Positions 5,393-13,273 of a stretch of 15,501 bases of DNA are shown piece after piece. Numbering within the stretch: position 1 is the stretch's first letter; the number at the start of each line of letters is the position of its first letter. The stretch is from Lachnospiraceae bacterium (GTDB lineage: Bacteria > Bacillota > Clostridia > Lachnospirales > Lachnospiraceae). The stretch spans positions 1 through 15,501 of the forward strand of contig JAAVAG010000218.1 in the NCBI GenBank assembly GCA_014804185.1. The letters are read 5' to 3'. The notes below the pieces were generated by a model that worked only from the letters and a program-made list of their open reading frames with translations, did not search any database and was not told the origin of the DNA. The translations under genes and the position numbers were made by a program.

Positions 5393-8300
5393 ATGGCGAA
5401 AATCAAAGTACATGAACTTGCAAAAGAATTGGAAAAATCGAGCAAAGAAGTTCTGGCTTTCCTGCAGGAGAAAGGCGTGGAAGCCAAAGTGGCGCAGAGC
5501 AGCATAGAAGAGGAAGCGGCGCAGATGGTGAGAAAACATTTCGCGAAAGCGGCTGCTTCAGGTGAGGAAAAGAAGACAGAGATGAAGACAGAGTCCAAGG
5601 TACAAAGCGAAACCCCCGCAGTGCAGGCGGAAAAGAGCAGGGCACAGGGGGAGGAACCCGGGACACGGGGCAAAAATACAGAACATACGGAAAAAGAGGC
5701 CGGGCAGCAGGGGACAAAAACCAGGGAACAGAAAGATAAACCCGCTGAACAGGGAGATACGGCCAAAACTCCGCAAAAAAAGAAAAAAATAATTTTTGTC
5801 AGCAATCCCCAGAATTCCAAGATGTCCGGCGGAAGACCCCAGGGTCAGGGAAACGGCCAGGGGGGAAACCAGGGTAAATCCAGGGGAGGACAGACACAGG
5901 GCAGAGGCCAGGGCGGCTCACAGAGCGGCCAGAACCGTTTCGGTCAGAGTCAGTCGGCTCCTGTCCGCAGAACGCCGATTAAACCGCTGACGCCGCCGTC
6001 TCCTACGCCAAGCGTACAGATGGTGCCGGGAAAGCCTCAGCAAAACAGGGGAGGCGGTCAGGACGCGGCAAAAGTGAATGCGGCAAAACAGGCTGAGGAA
6101 ACCGTAAAGAACGAGAAAAGCGTACAGGCACAGCAGGGCAGAGTGGTTTCGGAGGCGGCAGACAGACCTGAGAGGAATGACAGATCCGAGAGAGGTGACA
6201 GACCCGAGAGAAACGACAGACCCGAGAGAGGTGACAGGCCTGAGAGAGGTGACAGACCCGAGAGAGGTGACAGGCCTGAGAGAGGTGACAGACCCGAGAG
6301 AGGTGACAGGCCTGAGCGCAGTGACAGACCCGAGAGAGGTGACAGGTCTGAGAGAGGTGACAGATTCGAGAGAAACGACAGGCCCGAGCGCAGCGACAGA
6401 CCTGAGAGAGGTGACAGATCCGAGAGAAATGACAGGCCTGAGCGCAGCGACAGATCCAGAAATGACAGACCTGCAAGAGGGGAACGCGGGGACAGAGGCG
6501 AGAGAAATGACAGAAGCGACCGCGGAGGCTACGGCCAGAATCAGTCTCAGGGAGGAAGAAACAATGAGAGAACCTCTTATGGAAACAACAGAGACGGACG
6601 GGACGGCAGAGACGGCAGAGACGGCAGAGGATCCTACCAGGGTCAGTCTCAGGGACAGGGCCGCAGGAATGACGGCGGCAGCAGGCCGGGCGCTGGCAGC
6701 GGTCAGGGCGGTTACCGCAGCGGCAGCGGCAGTTCGGGCGGCGGCAGACCTTATGGCAATAGTGACCGCGATCAGAGAGGAAATGGCGGACAGGGAGATA
6801 AACAGCGCAGACAGGGAGCGGGCAAGGGCTTTGCACCGGAGACTGCGGGCAAGGATGTCGAAAAGCACAGAGAGGAAGAAAAACGCCGCTTTGGACAGGA
6901 AAAAGATAAACGGTCCAAAAAGGATCATATTTATGAAGAGGAAGACAGCATCAAGGCAAAACCCGGCAGATTTATCAAGCCTGAGAAGAAGAAAGAAGAG
7001 GCTGTCGAGGAGACCATCAAGGTCATTACCCTGCCGGATGTGATCACGGTCAAGGATCTGGCGGATAAGATGAAGATCCAGCCCTCTGCGATTGTCAAGA
7101 AGCTGTTCCTGGAAGGAAAGATCGTGACGGTCAACCAGGAGATTTCCTATGAGGAAGCAGAGAGTATTGCCATGGAATATGAAATTCTCTGCGAAAAAGA
7201 GGTCAAGGTGGACGTTATCGAGGAACTGCTGAAAGAGGAGGAGGACGCGGAGGAAAAAATGGTCGTCAGGCCGCCCGTTATCTGCGTGATGGGACATGTG
7301 GACCACGGCAAGACCTCTCTTCTGGATGCCATCCGCAAGACCAATGTGATCGACAAGGAGGCAGGCGGCATTACGCAGCATATAGGCGCATATACGGTCA
7401 ATGTTCAGGACCGCAGAATCACATTCCTGGATACGCCCGGACACGAGGCCTTTACCGCCATGCGTATGCGCGGCGCAAACTCCACGGATATCGCAATATT
7501 AGTGGTAGCGGCGGATGACGGTGTGATGCCGCAGACAGTGGAGGCTATCAGCCATGCAAAAGCAGCAGGCATCGAGATTGTGGTTGCCGTAAATAAGATC
7601 GATAAACCCGGCGCCAATGTGGACAGAGTGAAACAGGAACTGACGGAGTACGAACTGATCCCGGTGGACTGGGGCGGAACAACAGAGTATGTGCCGGTGT
7701 CCGCCAAGTCCGGCGAGGGCATTGAGGATCTGCTGGAAACGATCCTGCTCACCGCAGATATACTGGAATTAAAGGCGAATCCCGACAGGCGCGCCAGGGG
7801 TCTGGTCATTGAGGCGGAACTGGATAAGGGAAGAGGTCCGGTGGCAACGGTACTGGTGCAGAAAGGAACGCTCCATGTGGGCGACTTTATCTCAGCGGGA
7901 GCAAGCCACGGCAAAGTAAGGGCCATGATCGACGATAAGGGAAGAAGAGTAAAGGACGCGACTCCCTCCACCCCCGTGGAGATTCTGGGGCTTTCCGATG
8001 TACCCAGCGCGGGAGAAGTGTTTATTGTCCACGAAAACGATAAGACGGCAAAATCTTACGCCGAGACATATTTGGCGCAGAATAAGGAAAAAATGCTGGA
8101 AGAGACCAAATCCAGAATGTCTCTGGACGATCTGTTCTCTCAGATCAAGGAAGGAAATCTGAAAGAACTGAATCTGATTGTCAAGGCGGATGTGCAGGGC
8201 AGCGTGGAGGCTGTCAAACAGAGTCTTATGAAGCTGTCCAACGAGGAAGTCGTGGTAAAATGTATCCACGGAGGCGTGGGTGCGATCAACGAGTCCGACG

Positions 8301-8767
8301 TGGTGCTGGCAAGCGCATCCAATGCCATTATTATCGGCTTTAATGTCCGTCCCGACGCCACGGCCAAGGCGACGGCGGAGAGAGAAGGCGTGGACGTGCG
8401 TCTCTATAAGGTGATTTATCAGGCCATTGAGGATATCGAGGCGGCCATGAAGGGCATGCTGGATCCCGTGTTCGAGGAAAAAGTGCTGGGACATGCGGAA
8501 GTGCGCCAGATCTTCAAGGCGTCCGCGGTGGGCAATATCGCCGGTTCCTATGTGCTGGATGGTATTTTCCAGAGAGGATGCAAGATTCGTATTTCCAGAG
8601 AGGGAGATCAGATTTACGAGGGATCCCTGGCGTCTCTGAAGCGTTTCAAGGACGATGTGAAAGAGGTGCGTGCAGGGTTCGAGTGCGGACTGGTATTCGA
8701 GGGCTTCGATCAGATACAGGAACTGGATATCGTGGAAGCGTATACGATGGTGGAGGTGCCGCGCTGA
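5393..8767 (+). CDS. infB: translation initiation factor IF2, unusually long linker
   Basis: IF2 is the GTPase that brings fMet-tRNA to the 30S subunit and promotes subunit joining. At 1124 aa it is far longer than B. subtilis IF2 (about 716). An N-terminal IF2_N domain (about 1-50) is followed by a low-complexity linker (about 51-540) rich in Gln, Gly, Arg, Asp and Glu, then a second IF2_N domain (about 543-593). The G domain carries GHVDHGKT (634-641), DTPGHE (680-685), NKID (734-737) and SAKSG (770-774), followed by domains II, III and the fMet-tRNA-binding C2 domain. The linker includes sixteen DRxERx hexapeptides (residues 257-352). TAGGAGG (5378-5384) fixes the ATG at 5393. The core is intact, so the gene should be functional. 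A G-C-rich hairpin straddles its stop codon. Confidence 0.97.
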   Translation: MAKIKVHELAKELEKSSKEVLAFLQEKGVEAKVAQSSIEEEAAQMVRKHFAKAAASGEEKKTEMKTESKVQSETPAVQAEKSRAQGEEPGTRGKNTEHTEKEAGQQGTKTREQKDKPAEQGDTAKTPQKKKKIIFVSNPQNSKMSGGRPQGQGNGQGGNQGKSRGGQTQGRGQGGSQSGQNRFGQSQSAPVRRTPIKPLTPPSPTPSVQMVPGKPQQNRGGGQDAAKVNAAKQAEETVKNEKSVQAQQGRVVSEAADRPERNDRSERGDRPERNDRPERGDRPERGDRPERGDRPERGDRPERGDRPERSDRPERGDRSERGDRFERNDRPERSDRPERGDRSERNDRPERSDRSRNDRPARGERGDRGERNDRSDRGGYGQNQSQGGRNNERTSYGNNRDGRDGRDGRDGRGSYQGQSQGQGRRNDGGSRPGAGSGQGGYRSGSGSSGGGRPYGNSDRDQRGNGGQGDKQRRQGAGKGFAPETAGKDVEKHREEEKRRFGQEKDKRSKKDHIYEEEDSIKAKPGRFIKPEKKKEEAVEETIKVITLPDVITVKDLADKMKIQPSAIVKKLFLEGKIVTVNQEISYEEAESIAMEYEILCEKEVKVDVIEELLKEEEDAEEKMVVRPPVICVMGHVDHGKTSLLDAIRKTNVIDKEAGGITQHIGAYTVNVQDRRITFLDTPGHEAFTAMRMRGANSTDIAILVVAADDGVMPQTVEAISHAKAAGIEIVVAVNKIDKPGANVDRVKQELTEYELIPVDWGGTTEYVPVSAKSGEGIEDLLETILLTADILELKANPDRRARGLVIEAELDKGRGPVATVLVQKGTLHVGDFISAGASHGKVRAMIDDKGRRVKDATPSTPVEILGLSDVPSAGEVFIVHENDKTAKSYAETYLAQNKEKMLEETKSRMSLDDLFSQIKEGNLKELNLIVKADVQGSVEAVKQSLMKLSNEEVVVKCIHGGVGAINESDVVLASASNAIIIGFNVRPDATAKATAEREGVDVRLYKVIYQAIEDIEAAMKGMLDPVFEEKVLGHAEVRQIFKASAVGNIAGSYVLDGIFQRGCKIRISREGDQIYEGSLASLKRFKDDVKEVRAGFECGLVFEGFDQIQELDIVEAYTMVEVPR
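6161..6448 (+). repeat. 18-bp minisatellite within infB (16 units)
   Basis: There are sixteen back-to-back 18-bp units related to GACAGACCCGAGAGAGGT, in frame, encoding DRPERG and variants (S or F at position 3; N or S at position 6). The blocks 6233-6268 and 6269-6304 are identical 36-bp dimers (GGCCT-type unit plus GACCC-type unit), and 6305-6340 is a near copy. This shows recent duplication in two-unit steps. Degenerate units (DRSRN, DRPARG) continue to about 6480, and a separate short DGR repeat lies at about 6593-6640. Unit multiples of three bases keep the infB frame open when copy number changes. Confidence 0.95.
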
Positions 8768-8783
8768 TGACACAGCGCGGCGC
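8756..8783 (+). other. hairpin straddling the infB stop codon
   Basis: GCCGCGCT (8758-8765) pairs perfectly with AGCGCGGC (8774-8781), and G8756-C8783 plus a T-G wobble extend it to about 10 bp. The infB TGA (8765-8767) is partly in the stem. There is no T-run, so it is not an intrinsic terminator. An mRNA processing or stability role is possible. The rest of the 84-base gap to rbfA holds three imperfect copies of TGCGGACAGCC. Confidence 0.5.
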
Positions 8784-8851
8784 AGCCGCGTGCGGACAGC
8801 CGTATATGCGGACGGGCATGTGCGGGCAGCCGGACAACAGAAAGGCAGGAA

Positions 8852-9235
8852 ATGAAAAAAAACAGTGTAAAAAATACAAGAATTAACGGTGAGATCCAGC
8901 GCGCGCTGGCGGAAGTAATACGGGGGGAGATCAAAGATCCCCGTGTCAGTCCTCTGACCAGCGTGGTGGCCGTGGAGGTGGCCCCCGACCTGAAGACCTG
9001 CAAGGCGTGGATCAGTGTTCTGGGGGATGAAAAGGCCAGGCAGGACACGCGCGAGGGACTGCGCAGCGCGGAGGGATATATCCGGAACCGCCTTGCCAGA
9101 ATGGTTAATCTGCGCAATACGCCGGAAATCACGTTCATTATGGACCAGTCCATTGAGTATGGTGTCAATATGTCCAGAAAGATCGATGAGGTGATCAGCG
9201 AGATACCTGACCGGGAAGAAGAGAGCGTGGAATGA
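8852..9235 (+). CDS. rbfA: ribosome-binding factor A
   Basis: RbfA binds the 30S subunit near helix 1/44 of 16S rRNA during late maturation and cold adaptation. The product is 127 aa, the usual length, with a single KH-like domain: INGEIQRALAEVIRGEIKDPRV near the N-terminus, then VAVEVAPDLKTCKAWISVLG, and the TPEITFIMDQSIEYG stretch near the end. The ATG at 8852 follows AAAGGCAGGA (8841-8850). It sits between infB and nrnA. B. subtilis has ylxP between infB and rbfA; here that place holds only an 84-base gap. Confidence 0.95.
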   Translation: MKKNSVKNTRINGEIQRALAEVIRGEIKDPRVSPLTSVVAVEVAPDLKTCKAWISVLGDEKARQDTREGLRSAEGYIRNRLARMVNLRNTPEITFIMDQSIEYGVNMSRKIDEVISEIPDREEESVE

Positions 9236-9240
9236 CAGAA

Positions 9241-9263
9241 GCCGCAGGGGCGGTTTCTGCGGC
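9241..9263 (+). other. short hairpin between rbfA and nrnA
   Basis: GCCGCAG (9241-9247) pairs with CTGCGGC (9257-9263) around a 9-base loop, ending five bases before the AGGAGG ribosome binding site of nrnA (9268-9273). An alternative pairing, CAGAA upstream with TTCTG plus CCGC with GCGG, is also possible. No T-run follows. It may tune nrnA translation or mark an RNA processing site; this is inference. Confidence 0.4.
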
Positions 9264-9281
9264 AGGCAGGAGGTGTTGAGA

Positions 9282-10253
9282 TTGAAAGAAATAAATTTAT
9301 TGGCGGAGTGTGCCGGGGCATCACGGATCGGCATCAGTGCACATGCCAGACCGGACGGGGACGCGGTTGGTTCCTGCATGGCATTGTACGGTTATCTGAA
9401 AAAGCTGCTGCCGGAGGCAGAAGTGAGCGTGTTTCTGGAAAGGCCTGCCGATGTGTTTCTGAATATGGAGCACATAGATGAGATAGACAGTGCGTTTGAA
9501 AACAGAAGACCCTTTGACATATTTTTTGCATTGGATACGGTCAAAGAACGTCTGGGAGAAGCAGAAAAGTATTTTGATTTGGCACGCAAGACCATCAATA
9601 TTGATCATCATATCAGCAACAGGACAGGCTGCGGGGATGTCAATGTGGTTATTCCTGAGGCCAGTTCAACGGCCGAGGTACTGTTCGGGCTGATGGATGA
9701 GGAACTGCTGGATACGGATATCGCAAAGGCTCTGTACATCGGTATCATTCATGACAGCGGCGTGTTCCAGTATTCCTGTACCTCCCCGAGGACATTGGAG
9801 GCAGCGGCCAGGCTGATCAGATTTGATTTTAACTTTCCGAAGCTGATCGAGGAAACTTTTTACCAGAAGACATATCTGCAGAATCAGATTCTGGGCAGAG
9901 CGCTGATGGAAAGCATCCGCTTCATGAACGGCAGATGTATCGTCAGCTGTGTGGGCAGGAAAATGATGGAGTTTTACGGGGTGCAGCCGGTTGATCTGGA
10001 TGGAATTGTCAATCATCTGCGCAGTATCAAGGGCGTGGACTGTGCGATATTTATGTACGAGACCGGCGTGCTGGAATATAAGGTCAGCATGCGTTCCAAC
10101 GAGTGTGTGGATGTATCGAAGGTAGCGATGTTTTTCGGCGGCGGCGGACATGTCCGTGCGGCGGGCTGTACCATGAGCGGGACTTTCCATGATGTGGTCA
10201 ACAATCTGTCCTTACATATTGAAAAACAGCTTGAGCAGATGAAGGAACAATGA
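9282..10253 (+). CDS. nrnA: NrnA-type DHH phosphoesterase (nanoRNase/pAp phosphatase)
   Basis: This 323-aa protein has both domains of the DHH/DHHA1 family. Motif I is HARPDGDAVG (21-30), the DHH motif IDHH is at 107-110, HDSGVFQYS follows in the middle, and the DHHA1 signature GGGGHVRAAG starts at residue 286. B. subtilis NrnA is about the same size, degrades 2-5 nt RNAs and dephosphorylates pAp; a role in clearing pGpG/pApA-type dinucleotides is also known in the family. I set the start at TTG 9282 because AGGAGG (9268-9273) lies eight bases upstream. The in-frame GTG at 9273 overlaps that ribosome binding site and cannot be used with it. Position between rbfA and truB is common in Clostridia. 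The exact substrate preference cannot be read from sequence. Confidence 0.92.
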   Translation: MKEINLLAECAGASRIGISAHARPDGDAVGSCMALYGYLKKLLPEAEVSVFLERPADVFLNMEHIDEIDSAFENRRPFDIFFALDTVKERLGEAEKYFDLARKTINIDHHISNRTGCGDVNVVIPEASSTAEVLFGLMDEELLDTDIAKALYIGIIHDSGVFQYSCTSPRTLEAAARLIRFDFNFPKLIEETFYQKTYLQNQILGRALMESIRFMNGRCIVSCVGRKMMEFYGVQPVDLDGIVNHLRSIKGVDCAIFMYETGVLEYKVSMRSNECVDVSKVAMFFGGGGHVRAAGCTMSGTFHDVVNNLSLHIEKQLEQMKEQ

Positions 10254-10257
10254 CAAA

Positions 10258-11160
10258 ATGTATAACGGTGTCATCAATATATATAAAGAGGCGGGTTTTA
10301 CATCTCATGACGCAGTTGCCAAAATGCGGGGGATACTGAGACAGAAAAAAATCGGACATACAGGGACGCTTGACCCGGAAGCTGTGGGAGTGCTTCCGGT
10401 GTGTCTTGGCAGCGCTACCAGGCTTTGCGAAATGCTTACGGATCAGGACAAGGAGTATGAAGCGGTGCTGCTGCTGGGTGTGGAGACCGACACCCAGGAT
10501 CTGACAGGCAGAGTTCTGGCGGAGAAATCTGTCGGATGCGGGGAGGATGAGGCGCGTCGGGCAGTGCTCACTTTCGTGGGTGAGTATGATCAGGTGCCGC
10601 CCATGTATTCCGCGCTCAAGGTGGGCGGCAAAAAGCTGTATGAACTGGCCAGAGAAGGAAAGGAAGTAGAGCGGCAGCCCAGAAGAGTGATGATAAGCAG
10701 TATCGAGATCACAGCTATGGAACTGCCGCGGATATCCATGCGGGTGACCTGCTCCAAAGGAACCTATATTCGCACGCTGTGTCATGATATCGGACAGAAA
10801 CTCGGATGCGGAGCCGCCATGCAGTCGCTGAAAAGAACAAGGGTGGGACAGTTCGGAATCGAAGATGCCATTACCCTGGAGGAACTGGAGCGGCTGTGCG
10901 GGACGGGAAGAGAGCAGGAGCATATCCTGCCGGTGGAGGCTGTCTTTGCACATCTGCCGCAGATTCACGTCAGGCGCGCCTATACGGGACTGATCCGCAA
11001 CGGCAATGTGTTTTATGGAAATCAGGCCGTGGAAGAGAACCTTTGCAGAGATCAGGTCCAGGCCAGAATCTACGATGAGGACGGAACGTTTTACGGAATT
11101 TATGCGTATGACGCTGAAAAGCGGCGTATGAAGCCTGTCAAAATGTTTCCGGAGAGATGA
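10258..11160 (+). CDS. truB: tRNA pseudouridine(55) synthase TruB
   Basis: TruB converts U55 of the tRNA T-loop to pseudouridine and acts as a tRNA folding chaperone. The 300-aa product starts with GVINIYKEAGFTSHDAV and carries the catalytic loop GHTGTLDPEAVGVLP with the active-site Asp at 39. Also visible are PPMYSALKVGGKKLYELAREG and CSKGTYIRTLCHDIG, both family signatures, and a C-terminal PUA-like region from about 240. ATG at 10258 lies four bases after the nrnA stop, with AAGGAA (10242-10247) as ribosome binding site inside nrnA. It is followed 13 bases later by ribF, the usual neighbour. Confidence 0.96.
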   Translation: MYNGVINIYKEAGFTSHDAVAKMRGILRQKKIGHTGTLDPEAVGVLPVCLGSATRLCEMLTDQDKEYEAVLLLGVETDTQDLTGRVLAEKSVGCGEDEARRAVLTFVGEYDQVPPMYSALKVGGKKLYELAREGKEVERQPRRVMISSIEITAMELPRISMRVTCSKGTYIRTLCHDIGQKLGCGAAMQSLKRTRVGQFGIEDAITLEELERLCGTGREQEHILPVEAVFAHLPQIHVRRAYTGLIRNGNVFYGNQAVEENLCRDQVQARIYDEDGTFYGIYAYDAEKRRMKPVKMFPER

Positions 11161-11173
11161 GGCATAACAACAG

Positions 11174-12100
11174 ATGGAGATTATAACCGGAACGGAAGAT
11201 TTTTATCTTGAAGAGCCCACAGCCGTGGCTATAGGCAAATTTGACGGGGTGCATGTGGGTCATAGAAGGCTTTTGGAGGAGATCCTGGAGCGCAGGCAGC
11301 GGGGCCTGAAAGCATGTGTCTTTACATTTGACCCGGCGCCTGCTGTTTTTTTTGGTGTTTCCGACAGAATGGAACTGACCACGCGGGAGGAAAAGCGTCA
11401 GATTCTGGAACTGATGGGAGTGGATATTCTGATTGAATTTCCCATGAACAGGAAAACCACGGGGATTCCGGCTCGGTCTTTTGTGTCCGAACTTCTGACG
11501 GACAGGATGAACGCCGCATTTATCGCGGCGGGAAGAGATGTGACGTTCGGCGCCGGGGGAGCCGGGAATGCCGCGCTTCTGGAGGAAATGGCAAAAGAAA
11601 ACGGATATGAAGTCAGACTGATCGACAAGGTCTGCATGGGAGGCAGGGAAGTCAGTTCCACCTATGTCCGTGAAACAGTGGAAAAGGGAGAAATGGATCT
11701 GGTTCAGCATCTTCTGGGTATCCCCTATATGATCGGCGGAACAGTGTCGCACGGCAGGCAGTTCGGGCGCAGTCTGGGGATGCCTACCGCCAATCTTTTG
11801 CCGCCCGCGGAAAAACTTCTGCCGCCCGCGGGCGTTTACTTTTCACGTGTCGTACTGTCCGGGCAAAGATACAGCGCGATCACCAATATCGGAAAAAAAC
11901 CCACCGTGGCCGGCGGAGAGGAACCCTGGGGTGTGGAGACCTTTATCTATGATTTACGGGAAGATATTTCTGGCGCACAGATACAGGTGGAGTTACATGA
12001 TTTCCGAAGACCGGAGCGGAAATTTGATTCGGTGGGGATGCTGCGGGATCAGATGGAGCAGGATCTGGAGGCCGGGAGGAAATATTGGAAAATCATATAA
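11174..12100 (+). CDS. ribF: bifunctional riboflavin kinase/FAD synthetase RibF
   Basis: RibF phosphorylates riboflavin to FMN and then adenylylates FMN to FAD. The 308-aa protein has an N-terminal nucleotidyltransferase domain (about 14-180) with GKFDGVHVGH, whose HxGH is at 27-30, and SSTYVRE at 161-167. The C-terminal riboflavin kinase domain (about 185-305) contains GMPTAN (202-207) and VETFI with the likely catalytic Glu at 255. The usual GxDFRFG loop is here GRDVTFG, a mild variation. The ribosome binding site is weak (GATGAGG at about 11156-11162), so it may be coupled to truB. It is the last gene of the conserved operon. No terminator is seen in the 80 bases after it. Confidence 0.96.
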   Translation: MEIITGTEDFYLEEPTAVAIGKFDGVHVGHRRLLEEILERRQRGLKACVFTFDPAPAVFFGVSDRMELTTREEKRQILELMGVDILIEFPMNRKTTGIPARSFVSELLTDRMNAAFIAAGRDVTFGAGGAGNAALLEEMAKENGYEVRLIDKVCMGGREVSSTYVRETVEKGEMDLVQHLLGIPYMIGGTVSHGRQFGRSLGMPTANLLPPAEKLLPPAGVYFSRVVLSGQRYSAITNIGKKPTVAGGEEPWGVETFIYDLREDISGAQIQVELHDFRRPERKFDSVGMLRDQMEQDLEAGRKYWKII

Positions 12101-12105
12101 ACAGG

Positions 12106-12135
12106 TTGACAGATCTTTTCGGATAAAGGTATAAT
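12106..12135 (+). promoter_or_regulatory. consensus sigma-A promoter of the NlpC/P60 gene
   Basis: TTGACA (12106-12111) and TATAAT (12130-12135) are separated by 18 bases; both hexamers are perfect. The start should fall near 12142. The -35 begins five bases after the ribF stop codon, so the gene has its own promoter but can also receive readthrough from the operon. Confidence 0.88.
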
Positions 12136-12140
12136 ATTTT

Positions 12141-12157
12141 TGTAACAAAGTTGTAAT
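12141..12157 (+). promoter_or_regulatory. putative WalR (YycF) box at the transcription start
   Basis: TGTAAC, five bases (AAAGT), then TGTAAT is an exact match to the established WalR direct repeat TGTWAH-N5-TGTWAH. It lies at about -1 to +16 relative to the predicted start. WalRK controls cell-wall hydrolases in Firmicutes, and the gene that follows is one. In B. subtilis, sites at or after the start are linked to repression, upstream sites to activation; by position this one would repress. The match is seen; binding is inferred. An AT-rich 17-mer could match by chance. Confidence 0.55.
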
Positions 12158-12180
12158 AAATTTCGGAAAGGTACTGACAG

Positions 12181-13218
12181 ATGAAAAGAACAGCAGTCAG
12201 AATAGGCGGTCTGTGTCTTGCGGGGATGATGCTCCTGAGTCCTGTGAATGTTTCGGCGGAGGGGAGCGGTACGATCAAGGATACGATTCCCAGTGCGGGG
12301 ATTGCTTCTTTATATGCGTTAAATCTGACAGAGGAGGAGTGTCTTCAGGCGGCTGCGCAGGCGCAGGGGGCATTCTGGGGATATACCAATATCGGCATTG
12401 CCGATGTGGAGAGCGGAAATCTGAATGTGCGCAGTGAGCCGTCCACGTCGGGAAAGCTGGTGGGAAAAATGCCTAAAAATTCTGCCTGTGAAATATTGGA
12501 GACGGCGGACGGATGGGCGCATATCACTTCAGGCGAGGTGGATGGGTATGTGAGTTTGGACTATCTGCTCACCGGCGCGGATGCAAAGGTACGGGCAAAG
12601 GAACTGGCCACGGCGGTGGTAAAGGTCAATGTGGACGGGCTGAGAGTCCGGGAAGAGGCCAGTATGGACGGGGCGGTGCTCACGCAGGTGCTCCAGAACG
12701 AAGAACTGGATTACATAGAGACAATAGGTGATTGGATCAAAGTGTCTGTGGATGATGAGGAAGCTTATGTATTTGCCGAATATGTGACGCTGGAGGAGAC
12801 GCTTGCCACTGCCGTTACGATGACAGAACTGCGTTACGGGCAGGGGGTCAGCGATCTGCGGGTGGACATTGCGGAATATGCCAAGCAGTATGTGGGCAAT
12901 CCTTACAAGTGGGGCGGAACCAGCCTGACGAAAGGAGCGGACTGCTCGGGATTTGTACTGGCGGTGTATAAAAAGTTCGGTATTAAGCTGTCCCATTCCG
13001 CCAGAGCGCAGGCCAAAGAGGGAAAAAAGATCAGCTATTCGGATCTGCAGCCGGGCGATCTGATTTTCTACGCCAACAGTTCCGGAACCATCAATCATGT
13101 GGCCATGTATATCGGCGGGGGCAAGGTGGTTCATGCCAGCAGTCCCAAGACGGGCATTAAAATTTCCAAATATAATTACCGCACACCGGTGAAATATGTG
13201 AGCGTGATCAAAGATTAA
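12181..13218 (+). CDS. secreted SH3-SH3-NlpC/P60 peptidoglycan endopeptidase
   Basis: The 345-aa protein starts with a signal peptide (about 1-26, cleavage after VSA). Two bacterial SH3 domains follow: about 74-131 (ESGNLNVRSEPSTSGKLVG) and about 145-203 (VDGLRVREEASMDGAVLTQ), which should bind the cell wall. The NlpC/P60 domain (about 228-345) has catalytic Cys255 in GADCSGFV, His306 in NHVAMYIG and a third polar residue, His318, in VVHASS. Such enzymes cut the gamma-D-Glu-diamino acid bond in stem peptides outside the cell, in growth or daughter-cell separation. Its substrate here is inferred from family. Start ATG 12181 follows GGAAAGG (about 12165-12171). It has its own promoter and a candidate WalR box, and ends at a strong terminator. 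Confidence 0.93.
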   Translation: MKRTAVRIGGLCLAGMMLLSPVNVSAEGSGTIKDTIPSAGIASLYALNLTEEECLQAAAQAQGAFWGYTNIGIADVESGNLNVRSEPSTSGKLVGKMPKNSACEILETADGWAHITSGEVDGYVSLDYLLTGADAKVRAKELATAVVKVNVDGLRVREEASMDGAVLTQVLQNEELDYIETIGDWIKVSVDDEEAYVFAEYVTLEETLATAVTMTELRYGQGVSDLRVDIAEYAKQYVGNPYKWGGTSLTKGADCSGFVLAVYKKFGIKLSHSARAQAKEGKKISYSDLQPGDLIFYANSSGTINHVAMYIGGGKVVHASSPKTGIKISKYNYRTPVKYVSVIKD

Positions 13219-13234
13219 TGTGAAAATGTGAAAA

Positions 13235-13273
13235 CCCTGCGGAGCGGTCTTAAAGCGCCGCAGGGATATTTTT
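13235..13273 (+). terminator. intrinsic terminator after the NlpC/P60 gene
   Basis: CCCTGCGG (13235-13242) pairs with CCGCAGGG (13258-13265), followed by ATATTTTT (13266-13273). It is a clear rho-independent terminator. It ends only 18 bases before the trpS start codon, a stretch that holds just the trpS ribosome binding site. Confidence 0.85.

Noticed and set aside
6161..6448. RGD cell-adhesion tripeptides in the IF2 repeat
   Set aside because: RGD arises from ERG-D repeat junctions in a cytosolic protein; no export signal supports a surface role.
6161..6480. CRISPR array
   Set aside because: The repeats are contiguous 18-bp in-frame units with no unique spacers and lie inside infB.
5918..7444. 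508-codon minus-strand frame with repetitive V/S/L-rich product opposite infB, and a similar plus-strand frame at 6177-7043
   Set aside because: Both are off-frame readings of the infB tandem repeat; repeats with unit length divisible by three keep several frames open.
7892..9379. 495-codon minus-strand frame opposite infB/rbfA
   Set aside because: It spans two certain genes and their gap and shows no domain signature.
11799..11831. Direct repeat TGCCGCCCGCGG in ribF (LLPPA twice)
   Set aside because: It falls in the normal segment between PTAN and GVY of the kinase domain with no length gain, so it is not an insertion.
13148..13176. TATAAT at 13171-13176 as a trpS promoter
   Set aside because: No acceptable -35 at proper spacing, and any transcript would still meet the terminator at 13235-13273.
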